From DATLWN01 sp963764315 (GTDB taxonomy: Bacteria > Pseudomonadota > Zetaproteobacteria > Mariprofundales > Mariprofundaceae): a stretch of 64,000 nucleotides of DNA. The stretch covers positions 372,001-436,000 of the forward strand of contig CAVXSB010000002.1 in NCBI GenBank assembly GCA_963764315.1, in the 5' to 3' direction. The notes beneath the pieces were generated by a model. The model ran no database searches and was not told the DNA's origin. It worked only from the letters and a program-made list of their open reading frames with translations. This document shows positions 55,064 to 63,707 of the stretch, in pieces (position 1 is the first letter of the stretch; the number at the start of each line of letters is the position of its first letter). Made by a program: the position numbers and the translations under genes.

Positions 55064-56571
55064 CCCTCAACCTCCCCGCCATCCGCATCCGGTGCCTTCG
55101 CCTGCACCTGGGCCTTGGCGCGCTCACGCTTGGCGGCGCGATCCGCCTTTTCGCGGGCGATGCGATCATCGCGCGCCTGACTGCGCTGGCGCGACAGCTC
55201 GGCGAAGGCGCGCTCGCGGTTGATCTTGCCGACCTCGCCCTTGGCGTAGCGGTAATACTGCACCAGCGGAATATTCGACGGACAGACATAACTGCAGCAA
55301 CCGCATTCGATGCAGTCGAACAGGCCGTAGTCCTGCGCCTTGTCGAACTGGTCCTGCCGGCAATGGTTGGCCAGCTCGTTGGGCACCAGCCGCACCGGGC
55401 AGACCTCGCCGCAATGGCCGCAGCGGATGCACGGCTCCGCCGGCCGGTGGGCCTCGGCCATGACATCCGTGGAGAAGGCCAGCATGCCGTTCGTCGACTT
55501 GATCACCGGCACGTCGACGCTGGGCAGGCGCTCGCCCATCAGCGGCCCGCCGTGAATCAAATGTATGCCGTCGAAGGCCTCCAGCCCGTGCTGGGCGAAC
55601 ACGAAGCGCATCGGCGTGCCCAGGCGCACGTTCATATTGCCGGGATCGGGTACCGCATCGCCGCTGACCGTGACCACACGCTCCGTCAACGGACGACCCA
55701 GCAGCACGGCATCGTGCACCGCCTTCGCCGTACCGACGTTCTGGCACAGGATACCAATTTGCACCGGCAAGCGGCCTGCCGGGATTTCGCGGCCGGTAAT
55801 GGCCTGGATCAGCTGCTTCTCGCTTCCCTGCGGGTAGCGCGTCGGCAGCACATGTACCGCAACCGCCGTACCCAGCTTTGAGGCGGCCTCCTGCATGCGC
55901 TCGGCGGCATCAAGCTTGTTGTCCTCGACGGCGATGATGCCGCGGCGCGCCCCGACCATGTGCATCAGCACATCCAGGCCGCTGACGATGGCATCCGCCT
56001 GCTCCAGCATCAGTCGGTGGTCGGGGGTCAAATAGGGCTCGCACTCGATGCCGTTCAAGATCACCGTATCGATCGCATGCTTGGCATCGTGCACCAGCTT
56101 AATGAAGGTCGGGAATACGGCACCACCCAGTCCGGCCAGGCCGCAGACGCGCACCCGTTCGCGCAGTTCCCCGACATCGCGCTGCCGGTAATCCGGCCAA
56201 GGCGCAAGCGATTCGTCCCAGGCATCCTCGCCGTCCGGCTCGATGAACAAGCTCAAGCGACCCAGCCCGGAAGGATGCGGCACAGGATGTTCCTCGATCT
56301 TGACGACGCGTCCGGAGGCCGGGGCATGCACGGGTGCGGACACATAGCCCTGGGCCCGGGCGATCTTCTGACCGCGACGTACCGTGTCGCCGACCTCGAC
56401 CAGCGGCACGCAGGCCTCGCCGATATGCTGTTTGACCGGCACAATCAGCACCGGCGGCAAGGGGCATTCGCGAATTGGCAGCCCTGCCGTCAGCTTGGAC
56501 TGGTCCGGATGGATGCCACCGGGGAAATCGCCCGGCGCCAGGCCGATGCGTTCAAGCAGCGTGCGCAGCAT
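55060..56571 (-). CDS. rsxC: Rnf complex subunit C (NADH/FMN/Fe-S)
   Basis: A 503-residue peripheral subunit. It has a barrel-sandwich domain (GGIHPDQSKLTAG ... VSAPVHAPASG), a GLGGAVFPTFIKL NADH/FMN region, two [4Fe-4S] motifs (CIRCGHCGEVCP and CIECGCCSYVCP) and a short Lys/Ala/Arg-rich tail. The long alanine-rich repeat tail of Escherichia coli RsxC is absent. ATG 56571 has GGGGAG upstream and is preferred to TTG 56586. Overlaps rsxB by 20 bases. Confidence 0.94.
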   Translation of the reverse strand: MLRTLLERIGLAPGDFPGGIHPDQSKLTAGLPIRECPLPPVLIVPVKQHIGEACVPLVEVGDTVRRGQKIARAQGYVSAPVHAPASGRVVKIEEHPVPHPSGLGRLSLFIEPDGEDAWDESLAPWPDYRQRDVGELRERVRVCGLAGLGGAVFPTFIKLVHDAKHAIDTVILNGIECEPYLTPDHRLMLEQADAIVSGLDVLMHMVGARRGIIAVEDNKLDAAERMQEAASKLGTAVAVHVLPTRYPQGSEKQLIQAITGREIPAGRLPVQIGILCQNVGTAKAVHDAVLLGRPLTERVVTVSGDAVPDPGNMNVRLGTPMRFVFAQHGLEAFDGIHLIHGGPLMGERLPSVDVPVIKSTNGMLAFSTDVMAEAHRPAEPCIRCGHCGEVCPVRLVPNELANHCRQDQFDKAQDYGLFDCIECGCCSYVCPSNIPLVQYYRYAKGEVGKINRERAFAELSRQRSQARDDRIAREKADRAAKRERAKAQVQAKAPDADGGEVEG

Positions 56572-57136
56572 GCCCTTGCTCCCCAATACGGATCGGCCGA
56601 TGCGGCTCTTCCGGCGACGTCCAGGTCCAATCCTCCAGCACCTCGGGCTTCAGAATCATGTCGATGCAATCAACCGGGCAGGGCTCGATACACAGCTTAC
56701 AGCCGGTGCAATGCTCGGCGATAACCGTGTGGTATTGCTTCGGGGCGCCGAGGATGGCATCGACGGGGCAAGCCTTGATGCACAGCGTGCAGCCGATGCA
56801 CTCGTCCTCGCGCACGAAGGCCAGCATCGGCAGCTCCGGCTCCTCGGCCAGCGCCTTCGGCTGTACCCCCATCAACTCCGCGACCTGCAGCATCACGCGC
56901 TCGCCGCCAGGCACGCACTGGTTGACCTCGGCCTCGCCCTTCGCCACCGCCTCGGCATAGGGCTTGCAGCCCGGATAGCCGCATTTGGCGCATTGGGTCT
57001 GCGGCAGGATGCTGTCGATCTTCTCGGACATCGGATCGCCCTCGACGTGGAATACGCGCATGGCCACGGCCAGCAAGATGCCGGCGAACAGCGCGAAACC
57101 ACCGAGGCTCAGGACCCCATATAACATATCCGTCAT
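56552..57136 (-). CDS. rsxB: Rnf complex subunit B (ferredoxin-type)
   Basis: A 194-residue subunit with an N-terminal membrane helix (GVLSLGGFALFAGILLAVAM), a four-cysteine domain (TQCAKCGYPGC ... NQCVPGG) and two ferredoxin motifs (CIGCTLCIKACP and CTGCKLCIEPCP). It carries electrons between soluble ferredoxin and the membrane. Its ATG follows the AT-rich gap after rsxA. Confidence 0.95.
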   Translation of the reverse strand: MTDMLYGVLSLGGFALFAGILLAVAMRVFHVEGDPMSEKIDSILPQTQCAKCGYPGCKPYAEAVAKGEAEVNQCVPGGERVMLQVAELMGVQPKALAEEPELPMLAFVREDECIGCTLCIKACPVDAILGAPKQYHTVIAEHCTGCKLCIEPCPVDCIDMILKPEVLEDWTWTSPEEPHRPIRIGEQGHAAHAA

Positions 57137-57234
57137 CAGCGACTCATCATCCTTATCGTCACATTCCGTGGGTTTCTAACCCAAATAAACAAAATATTCA
57201 ATGTGAATAACATTAATTAACGGCTTTTTAGGTG
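57137..57234. other. AT-rich gap between rsxA and rsxB
   Basis: 98 bases with strikingly low GC inside an otherwise tightly overlapping operon. It contains TATTCA, ATG, TGAATA as a small inverted repeat. It could hold a secondary promoter, an mRNA processing site or a regulator-binding site for rsxBCDGE; none is proven. Confidence 0.5.
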
Positions 57235-57816
57235 TTAATACTTGACGAGCCCGGAAAACCCCATGAAGGCCAGCGACATCAGGCCGGCCGTGATCAGGGT
57301 GATCGGCGAGCCCTTGAACAGCGCCGGCACGGGCGCCCCCTCGATGCGCTCGCGCAGGCCGGCGAACAATATCAGCACCATCGAGAAGCCCGCCGCCGCC
57401 CCGAAGCCGTACAGCGCAGAGGTCAGGAAGGTCTGCTTCTTCTGCACATTCAGTAGCGCCACCCCAAGCACGGCGCAGTTCGTGGTGATCAGCGGCAGGA
57501 AGATACCGAGCGCCTGGTACAGCACCGGGCTCGTCTTGTGGATCATCATCTCGATGAACTGCACCAGGGCGGCGATGATCAGGATGAAGAAGATCGTCTG
57601 CAGGTACAGAAGGTGGAACGGCACCAGCAGATACTGCTGCACCAACCAGGACACGGTGGCCGCCAGCGTCATCACGAACATCACCGCGAACGACATGCCG
57701 ACAGCCGTCTCTACCTTGCCGGAGACACCCAGAAAGGGACAGATGCCGAGGAACTTGGTCAACACAAAGTTATTGACCAGCACGGCGGACAGCAGAACGA
57801 CAGCGGCTTCACCCAT
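57235..57816 (-). CDS. rsxA: Rnf complex subunit A
   Basis: A 193-residue membrane subunit with six helices. NNFVLTKFLGICPFLGVS and TTNCAVLGVALLN hold the two cysteines that bind the intramembrane [2Fe-2S] cluster with RsxE. First gene of the operon. There is no ribosome-binding sequence before the ATG, and a TATAAT hexamer ends only eight bases upstream, so its mRNA may be leaderless. Confidence 0.95.
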   Translation of the reverse strand: MGEAAVVLLSAVLVNNFVLTKFLGICPFLGVSGKVETAVGMSFAVMFVMTLAATVSWLVQQYLLVPFHLLYLQTIFFILIIAALVQFIEMMIHKTSPVLYQALGIFLPLITTNCAVLGVALLNVQKKQTFLTSALYGFGAAAGFSMVLILFAGLRERIEGAPVPALFKGSPITLITAGLMSLAFMGFSGLVKY

Positions 57817-57824
57817 GGGCGGCG

Positions 57825-57830
57825 ATTATA
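57825..57830 (-). promoter_or_regulatory. Perfect -10 hexamer of rsxA
   Basis: TATAAT on the minus strand, with weak TATACC at the -35 position (17-bp spacer). Transcription would begin about two bases before the rsxA ATG at 57816. Confidence 0.5.
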
Positions 57831-57988
57831 AACACGGTATCTGGCGCGGTATACCGTTATAAACTCGCACTTTTTTCTGTGTGATTGGCATGGCCATGCT
57901 ATACTTGACAAAATCGGTATGATTTAGACGATGATGCTTGCCCATTATGCCGCGGCCATCGGCCACGACCACCAGCGAGGAGACTGCC

Positions 57989-59074
57989 ATGAACCCAAGG
58001 AACGAACCGACGCGCGAGGCCGTCCTCGGCGCGCTGGCCCAGATCATCGACCCGGACTTCGGCAAGGACATCGTCAGTCTCGGCTTCGTCAAGGACATCC
58101 GCATCGACGACGGCGCGGTGGCCTGCACCATCGAGTTGACCACGCCCGCCTGCCCGGTCAAGGAGGAGTTCCGCCAAAAGGCCGAATCCCTGATCGGGGC
58201 CATTCCCGGCGTCACGTCCACCGACATCAACATGAGCTCGCGCGTCACCTCCCAGGCGCCGCAGGGCAAGCAGGCCATCCCGGGCATCCGCAACATCATC
58301 GCCGTGGCCTCCGGCAAGGGTGGCGTGGGCAAGTCGACGACGGCGGTCAACCTCGCCGTGGCCCTGGCCCAGAGCGGCGCCAGGACCGGACTGCTGGATG
58401 CCGACATCTACGGCCCCTCCGTGCCCAGCATGATGGGCCTGGGCGGCCAGCGACCAAAGGTCGTGGATGAGGCCATGCTGCCGATCGAGCGCCACGGCGT
58501 GGTGACGATGTCCATCGGCTACATGGTCGACGACAACCAGGCTGTGATCTGGCGCGGCCCCATCGTCTCCGGCGCCCTGATGCAGCTGTTGACCGAGGTG
58601 CACTGGGGCGAGCTCGATTACCTCGTCATCGACCTGCCGCCCGGCACCGGCGACATCCAGCTGACCATGGCGCAGAAGATCCCGGTCACCGGTGCCGTCG
58701 TCGTCACCACCCCCCAGGACATCGCCCTGCTCGACTGCCGCCGCGGCATCGAGATGTTCAAGAAGGTGCAGGTGCCGACGCTGGGCATCGTCGAGAACAT
58801 GAGCGTGTTCGTCTGCCCGCATTGCGGCGAGAAGAGTCACATCTTCGCCGAGGGCGGGGCCGAATCGCTGGCAGAGGCATACCAGAGCGAGGTGCTGGCC
58901 CAGGTGCCGCTGGACATCCGTATCCGCGAGGACGGCGATGCCGGCACCCCGATCGTGGCAGCGCATCCGGATTCCGAGCAGGCGGCGATCTACCGGCGCC
59001 TGGCCGGCGAGGTGGCGCGCAAGATCAGCGTGCTGAACCAGCGCAAGATCGACATCCCCGTCGTCATGGCCTGA
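57989..59074 (+). CDS. apbC: Mrp/ApbC iron-sulfur cluster carrier
   Basis: A 361-residue scaffold/carrier ATPase that transfers [4Fe-4S] clusters to target enzymes. The N-terminal MIP18/DUF59 domain (residues about 9-85, LAQIIDPDFGKDIVSLGFV) precedes the P-loop (VASGKGGVGKSTTAVNL) and the cluster-binding CPHCGE near residue 275. The start at 57989 has GCGAGGAGA upstream. Divergent from the Rnf operon, itself rich in Fe-S proteins. Confidence 0.95.
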   Translation: MNPRNEPTREAVLGALAQIIDPDFGKDIVSLGFVKDIRIDDGAVACTIELTTPACPVKEEFRQKAESLIGAIPGVTSTDINMSSRVTSQAPQGKQAIPGIRNIIAVASGKGGVGKSTTAVNLAVALAQSGARTGLLDADIYGPSVPSMMGLGGQRPKVVDEAMLPIERHGVVTMSIGYMVDDNQAVIWRGPIVSGALMQLLTEVHWGELDYLVIDLPPGTGDIQLTMAQKIPVTGAVVVTTPQDIALLDCRRGIEMFKKVQVPTLGIVENMSVFVCPHCGEKSHIFAEGGAESLAEAYQSEVLAQVPLDIRIREDGDAGTPIVAAHPDSEQAAIYRRLAGEVARKISVLNQRKIDIPVVMA

Positions 59075-59136
59075 GGTCGTAAGGATGCGCCACATGCGCC
59101 GACCAAGCGTGGAGAACATGCATGGAGGTCATGCCG

Positions 59137-59748
59137 ATGAAACGGATCATGCGCACCCTGATACCGCTGCTGCTGGCCCTGGCCATGGCCCCTATGGCAG
59201 CTGACGCCGGCGGCCAGGACCTGCAGACGGCAACCTTCGCCGGCGGCTGCTTCTGGTGCATGCAGCCGCCCTTCGACCGGGCTGCGGGGGTGGTCTCCAC
59301 CCGCGTCGGCTACACCGGTGGGCATGTACCGAACCCCAGCTATGCCCAGGTCTCCACCGGTACCACCGGGCATCTGGAGGCCGTCGAGATCGTTTTCGAC
59401 CCCAAGCGCATCAGCTACGCGCAACTGCTGGAAATCTTCTGGCACAATATCGATCCGGTCCAGGACGACGGTCAGTTCGCCGATCGTGGGCCGCAGTACC
59501 ACACGGCGATCTTCTACCATGATGCGGCGCAGCGGCAGGCGGCGGAGGCCTCGAAGCAGGCACTTGCCGCCACGGGCAAATTCGACCGCCCCATTGCCAC
59601 GAAAATCCTGCCGGCCGTGCCGTTCTATGCCGCCGAGGGCTATCATCAGCACTTTTCGGAGAAGAATCCCACCCACTACGAGCGCTACAAGGACGGCTCC
59701 GGCCGCTCCCGCTACCTGCAGCAGACCTGGGGCCAGGACAGCCACTAG
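59137..59748 (+). CDS. msrA: Periplasmic peptide methionine sulfoxide reductase MsrA
   Basis: A 203-residue MsrA with a signal peptide (MKRIMRTLIPLLLALAMAPMAADA), so it should work in the periplasm. The catalytic motif is AGGCFWCMQPPF; VGYTGGHVPNPSY and FWHNIDPVQDDGQFADRG are standard. MsrA repairs the S-form of methionine sulfoxide. GGAGG lies eight bases before the ATG at 59137. No msrB follows. Confidence 0.92.
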   Translation: MKRIMRTLIPLLLALAMAPMAADAGGQDLQTATFAGGCFWCMQPPFDRAAGVVSTRVGYTGGHVPNPSYAQVSTGTTGHLEAVEIVFDPKRISYAQLLEIFWHNIDPVQDDGQFADRGPQYHTAIFYHDAAQRQAAEASKQALAATGKFDRPIATKILPAVPFYAAEGYHQHFSEKNPTHYERYKDGSGRSRYLQQTWGQDSH

Positions 59749-59803
59749 CGCTGCGCCGCACCCCCCCATCGGCTACACTTCGCAAAGCCAGTCGCATAGG
59801 GGA

Positions 59804-60268
59804 ATGCCATTGATCGCCGCCAAATTGATGACCCGCGAGATCATCACCACGACAGCCGATGCGAAGGTCGCCGATGCCGTCGCCCTGTTGCGTCGGCACC
59901 GTCTGCACGATATCCCCGTCATCGATCATGAGGGCAGGCCGGTGGGCATGCTGACGGCACGCGCCATCCTGCACCACGCCCTGCCGTCCTATGCCTCGGA
60001 GGATCTGTTGGCGGCCATGCGGGCCAGCCCCGACCTGTCATCCGTGCACGATCAATTGCAGGCAATGGCTGGGCTACCGGTGGCCAAGGTCATGAGTTCG
60101 CAGGTACTGAGCGTCAGGGAACAGGCCCCGACCAATGCCATCGCCGCCATGCTCGTGCTGCTGCGCAACGACTCGGAGAACATCCTCGTCACCGACGAGG
60201 CCGGGCGGCTCGTCGGCACCATCTCGGCACTCGACATCCTGTTCCGCGACAAGTCCGGTCCCCGCTGA
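59804..60268 (+). CDS. Tandem CBS-domain protein
   Basis: A 154-residue protein made of two CBS modules: LMTREIITTTADAKVADAVALLRRHRLHDIPVID and VMSSQVLSVREQAPTNAIAAMLVLLR. Such pairs bind adenine nucleotides and sense energy charge. It ends three bases before the antiporter gene, suggesting regulation of that transporter. The ATG at 59804 has AGGGG only two bases upstream; TTG 59810 is possible. Confidence 0.86.
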   Translation: MPLIAAKLMTREIITTTADAKVADAVALLRRHRLHDIPVIDHEGRPVGMLTARAILHHALPSYASEDLLAAMRASPDLSSVHDQLQAMAGLPVAKVMSSQVLSVREQAPTNAIAAMLVLLRNDSENILVTDEAGRLVGTISALDILFRDKSGPR

Positions 60269-60271
60269 GGC

Positions 60272-61489
60272 ATGGAGCATCACAGCACCTTCTTCCTGAA
60301 TCTGATCCTGGTGCTGCTGGGCGCACGTGTGCTCGGCGAAGGCGCAGCGCGTCTGGGCATCCCGGCCATGATCGGCGAGATGGCCGCCGGCGTACTGCTG
60401 GGCCCCAGCCTGCTCGGCTGGGTCGAGCCGGGAGCGCTATTGAAGATCATGGCCGAGTTCGGACTGATCCTGCTGTTGTTCGAGGTGGGCCTGGAGACGG
60501 ACACCAACCGCTTGCTGACCGCCGGCACCAAGGCCGGCATCGTCGCCGTCGGCGGATTCGTTGCCCCCTTCGCGCTGGGCGGGGCCCTGGCCTACTGGGG
60601 ACTCGGCCTGCCGCTGCTGGTGTCGCTGTTCATCGGCGGCACCCTGACCGCCACCAGCATCGGCGTCACGGTACGGGTGCTGCGCGATCTGAAGCAGCAG
60701 CGCTCGCATGCCGCCAATATCGTGCTGGGCGCCGCCGTGTTCGACGACGTGCTCGGCGTCGTGCTGCTCGCCCTGCTGTTCGAATTCGCCACCAGCGGCA
60801 CCTTCAGCCTGACCCATGCCGGGCAGGTGTTCGTCTTCATCGCCTTCTTCCTGATGCTGGCACCGATCGCCGCCAAGCTGACGGCCGTCGTCGTACGCCG
60901 GCTGAACGCCCGCAGCACCATCCCCGGCATGATCCCGACCGTCATCGTATCGCTGGTGCTCGTTTTCGCCCTGCTCGCCCAGCTGCTCGGGGCGCCGGAG
61001 CTGATCGGCGGCTTCGCCGCCGGCCTGGCGTTATCACGCCGCTTCTTCCTGCCCTTCGGCGTGGCGCTGCACGAAAGCGACAGCCATTTCGTCGAGCGCA
61101 TCGATAACGAAATGAAGCCGATCATCCAGCTGTTCACACCGGTATTCTTCGTCATGGTCGGGCTGAGCCTGCACCTGCAGGAGATCGACTGGGGTTCGGC
61201 CTCCGTATGGGCGATGGCCGCCGCCTTCATCGTCATCGCCATGATCAGCAAACTCGCCGGTGCTCTGCTGATCAAGGAACCCTGGACCACGCGCTGGATC
61301 ATCGGCATCGCCATGATCCCGCGCGCGGAGGTCGGCCTGATTTTCGCCGAACTCGGCAAAACGGCCGGGGTATTCTCGCAGCAGATCTATGCGGTGATGC
61401 TGTTGACCATCGCCGTGACCACGGTGGTCCCGCCGTTCATGCTGCGCGCCTATTACCGGCGACTGGCCGCGGCGGAAGAGCCCTCCTAA
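60272..61489 (+). CDS. CPA2-family cation:proton antiporter
   Basis: A 405-residue membrane protein with about 12 helices of the NapA/KefB fold. GAAVFDDVLGVVLLALLF has the paired aspartates of electrogenic antiporters. IAMIPRAEVGLIFAELG is the conserved late helix. There is no TrkA-N/RCK domain; the CBS protein just upstream may supply control. Exchanges Na+ or K+ for H+. Its 3' end overlaps hflX by four bases (convergent). Confidence 0.9.
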   Translation: MEHHSTFFLNLILVLLGARVLGEGAARLGIPAMIGEMAAGVLLGPSLLGWVEPGALLKIMAEFGLILLLFEVGLETDTNRLLTAGTKAGIVAVGGFVAPFALGGALAYWGLGLPLLVSLFIGGTLTATSIGVTVRVLRDLKQQRSHAANIVLGAAVFDDVLGVVLLALLFEFATSGTFSLTHAGQVFVFIAFFLMLAPIAAKLTAVVVRRLNARSTIPGMIPTVIVSLVLVFALLAQLLGAPELIGGFAAGLALSRRFFLPFGVALHESDSHFVERIDNEMKPIIQLFTPVFFVMVGLSLHLQEIDWGSASVWAMAAAFIVIAMISKLAGALLIKEPWTTRWIIGIAMIPRAEVGLIFAELGKTAGVFSQQIYAVMLLTIAVTTVVPPFMLRAYYRRLAAAEEPS

Positions 61490-62793
61490 TCCAGGCGGTC
61501 CAGCCCGACCTCATCGCGAGTAAAGCGTGCCGCATCCCTCGGGCGCAGGCGCACCGTCAATTCCAGCGCATGCTCGTGCTCGTGGCGTGCCAGCACCTGA
61601 CCGCGCGCATGGCAGAACGCCAGCGCCCTACCGTCGGCGACATCCAGCCTCAGACTCAGCTGCTGCATATCCTGGGACGCCCAGCGCGCCAGCAGGTCCA
61701 GCAACGCCTCGACGCCCTGCCCCGTCAGCGCCGAAGCTGCCACGGCACTGCCGTCGATGGCCTCGCCCAGGCGGGAGCGCACGTCGGGCTTCAGATCCAT
61801 CTTGTTCCAGACCTCGACGATGGGCGGACGATCGGCGCCGTCCAAACCCATCTGCGCCAGCGTGCCGCGCACCACCTCGGCCTGGGCATGGGTCTCCGGG
61901 TCGGAGATGTCGCGCACATGCAGCACCAGATCCGCCTCGATGACCTCCTCGAGGGTGGCGCGGAAGGCGTCGACGAGCTCGTGCGGCAGGTCCTGCACGA
62001 AGCCGACGGTGTCGGACAGCATGACCCGTGAGCCGCCGGGCAAAGGCAGCAGGCGCATGGTCGGATCGAGGGTGGCGAACAACTGGTCGGCGGCATGCAC
62101 GGTGGATTCGGTCAGGCGGTTGAACAACGTGGACTTGCCGGCATTGGTGTAGCCGACCAGCGCCACCGTCGGCAGTTCCTTGCGCTGGCGGCCGGCGCGC
62201 TGGGTGGCGCGCATGCGCCGGACCTGCGCCAGCTCCTTCTCGATGGCTTTGATGCGGTTGCGGATCATGCGCCGGTCCAACTCGATCTGACGCTCGCCGG
62301 GGCCGCCCAGGAAGCCGAAACCGCCGCGCTGGCGCTCCAGATGCGTCCACGAACGCACCAGGCGGCTGACCTGGTAGTTCAGGCTGGCCAGCTCCACCTG
62401 CAGCACACCCTCGCGGGTGCGGGCGCGGGAGGCGAAGATTTCCAGGATCAGACCGGTGCGGTCGACGACCTTGGCGCTCCAAGCCTTCTCCAGGTTGCGC
62501 TGCTGCACCGGGCTCAACTGGTGATCGACGAAGACCACGGGGCATTCTTGCGCGGCCACCATGGCTGCCACCTCCTCCACCTGGCCAGCGCCGAACAGGC
62601 TGGCGGGCGAGGCCCGGCGCACGGTGAACTGCAGCGAACCGACGCAATCGCAGTCCCCGGCCTCCACCAGGCGCTCGAACTCCTCGCGCCTGGAGGCCGA
62701 GGCATACTCGCCCCAGTGCTCGGCGGCCAGGCGCGGGTGCACGGCGATGGCCTTGTCGCGCGCCGTATGTGTCGACGTCATCTCATGCGCCAT
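61486..62793 (-). CDS. hflX: Ribosome-splitting GTPase HflX
   Basis: A 435-residue GTPase that splits stalled ribosomes, especially under heat. HflX domain: SLFGAGQVEEV and GGFGFLGGPGERQIELDRR; G domain: GYTNAGKSTLFN, the switch DTVGFVQDLP and NKMD. GGAGG lies nine bases before the ATG at 62793. It follows miaA directly (11-base overlap); hfq, normally between them, is missing. Confidence 0.95.
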   Translation of the reverse strand: MAHEMTSTHTARDKAIAVHPRLAAEHWGEYASASRREEFERLVEAGDCDCVGSLQFTVRRASPASLFGAGQVEEVAAMVAAQECPVVFVDHQLSPVQQRNLEKAWSAKVVDRTGLILEIFASRARTREGVLQVELASLNYQVSRLVRSWTHLERQRGGFGFLGGPGERQIELDRRMIRNRIKAIEKELAQVRRMRATQRAGRQRKELPTVALVGYTNAGKSTLFNRLTESTVHAADQLFATLDPTMRLLPLPGGSRVMLSDTVGFVQDLPHELVDAFRATLEEVIEADLVLHVRDISDPETHAQAEVVRGTLAQMGLDGADRPPIVEVWNKMDLKPDVRSRLGEAIDGSAVAASALTGQGVEALLDLLARWASQDMQQLSLRLDVADGRALAFCHARGQVLARHEHEHALELTVRLRPRDAARFTRDEVGLDRLD

Positions 62794-63706
62794 GCTGCAA
62801 GGCCTCCGTGATGTGTGGGATCAGGGCTTCGGCATCGCCATGCATGCCGGCCACCTGGCCGCGGAACCAGGTTTCCTGGCGCTTGGCATAGCGACGCGTG
62901 GCCGTAATGCCCTCGCGCATACCCTCTTCCAGCGTCATGGCGCCGCGCGCCACCGCCAGCAGCTGGCGGTAGCCGACGGCGCGCATGGCCGGATGCGTGT
63001 CGGGCAGGTTCTGGTCGGCCAGCCAACGCACCTCGGCGAGCCAGCCGGCATTGAGCATGGCGACAAAACGTTCGGCGAGCCTCCGGCGCAGGGCCTCGCG
63101 CGGCAGCTCCAGCACGAAAACCGGGCAGTCCACGGCCTCCCCCTCGCCCTGACCCTGCTCGGCATGCCAGACCGACAGCGGCCGGCCGGTGCTGCGGTAC
63201 ACGCCTAGGGCGCGCAGGATGCGCTGGGTGTCGGTCGCATGCAGGCGCGATGCCGTGGCGGCATCGACTGCGGCCAGCCGCGCATGCATCGCCGCAACGC
63301 CCTCGGCCGCAAGCTCCGCCGCAAGTTCCCGGCGTACGTCCGCATCCTCGGGCGGGATGTCGGCGAGCCCCGAAAGCAGGGACTTCAGGTACAGTCCGGT
63401 GCCGCCGCAGATCAGCGGTATGCGGCCGGCCGCGTTCTCACTGCGGATGGCCGCGCGTGCATCCTCCGCCCAGCGGGCGGCGGAATACACCTCGGGAAGC
63501 TCGGCGCAATCGATCAGATGGTGCTTTACCCGCGCCCGTTCCCCATCGCTCGGCTTGGCTGTGCCGATGTCCAGACCCCGGTAGACCTGCATCGAATCGC
63601 AGGAGACGATGGCCGTACCGCGCGCGCCAGCACTCTCCTCACACAGCGCCAGCGCCAGCGCCGACTTGCCCACACCGGTTGCCCCCATCAGGGCGATGGC
63701 CCGCAC
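62783..63706 (-). CDS. miaA: tRNA dimethylallyltransferase
   Basis: A 307-residue enzyme that adds dimethylallyl to A37 of tRNAs reading U-starting codons. P-loop LMGATGVGKSALAL, SCDSMQVYRGLDIGTAKP, GGTGLYLKSLL and the tRNA-binding QTWFR region are present. A GTG start at 63706 is best: AAGGA lies six bases upstream and it begins two bases after the mutL stop. Confidence 0.94.
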   Translation of the reverse strand: MRAIALMGATGVGKSALALALCEESAGARGTAIVSCDSMQVYRGLDIGTAKPSDGERARVKHHLIDCAELPEVYSAARWAEDARAAIRSENAAGRIPLICGGTGLYLKSLLSGLADIPPEDADVRRELAAELAAEGVAAMHARLAAVDAATASRLHATDTQRILRALGVYRSTGRPLSVWHAEQGQGEGEAVDCPVFVLELPREALRRRLAERFVAMLNAGWLAEVRWLADQNLPDTHPAMRAVGYRQLLAVARGAMTLEEGMREGITATRRYAKRQETWFRGQVAGMHGDAEALIPHITEALQHGA

Positions 63707-63707
63707 C

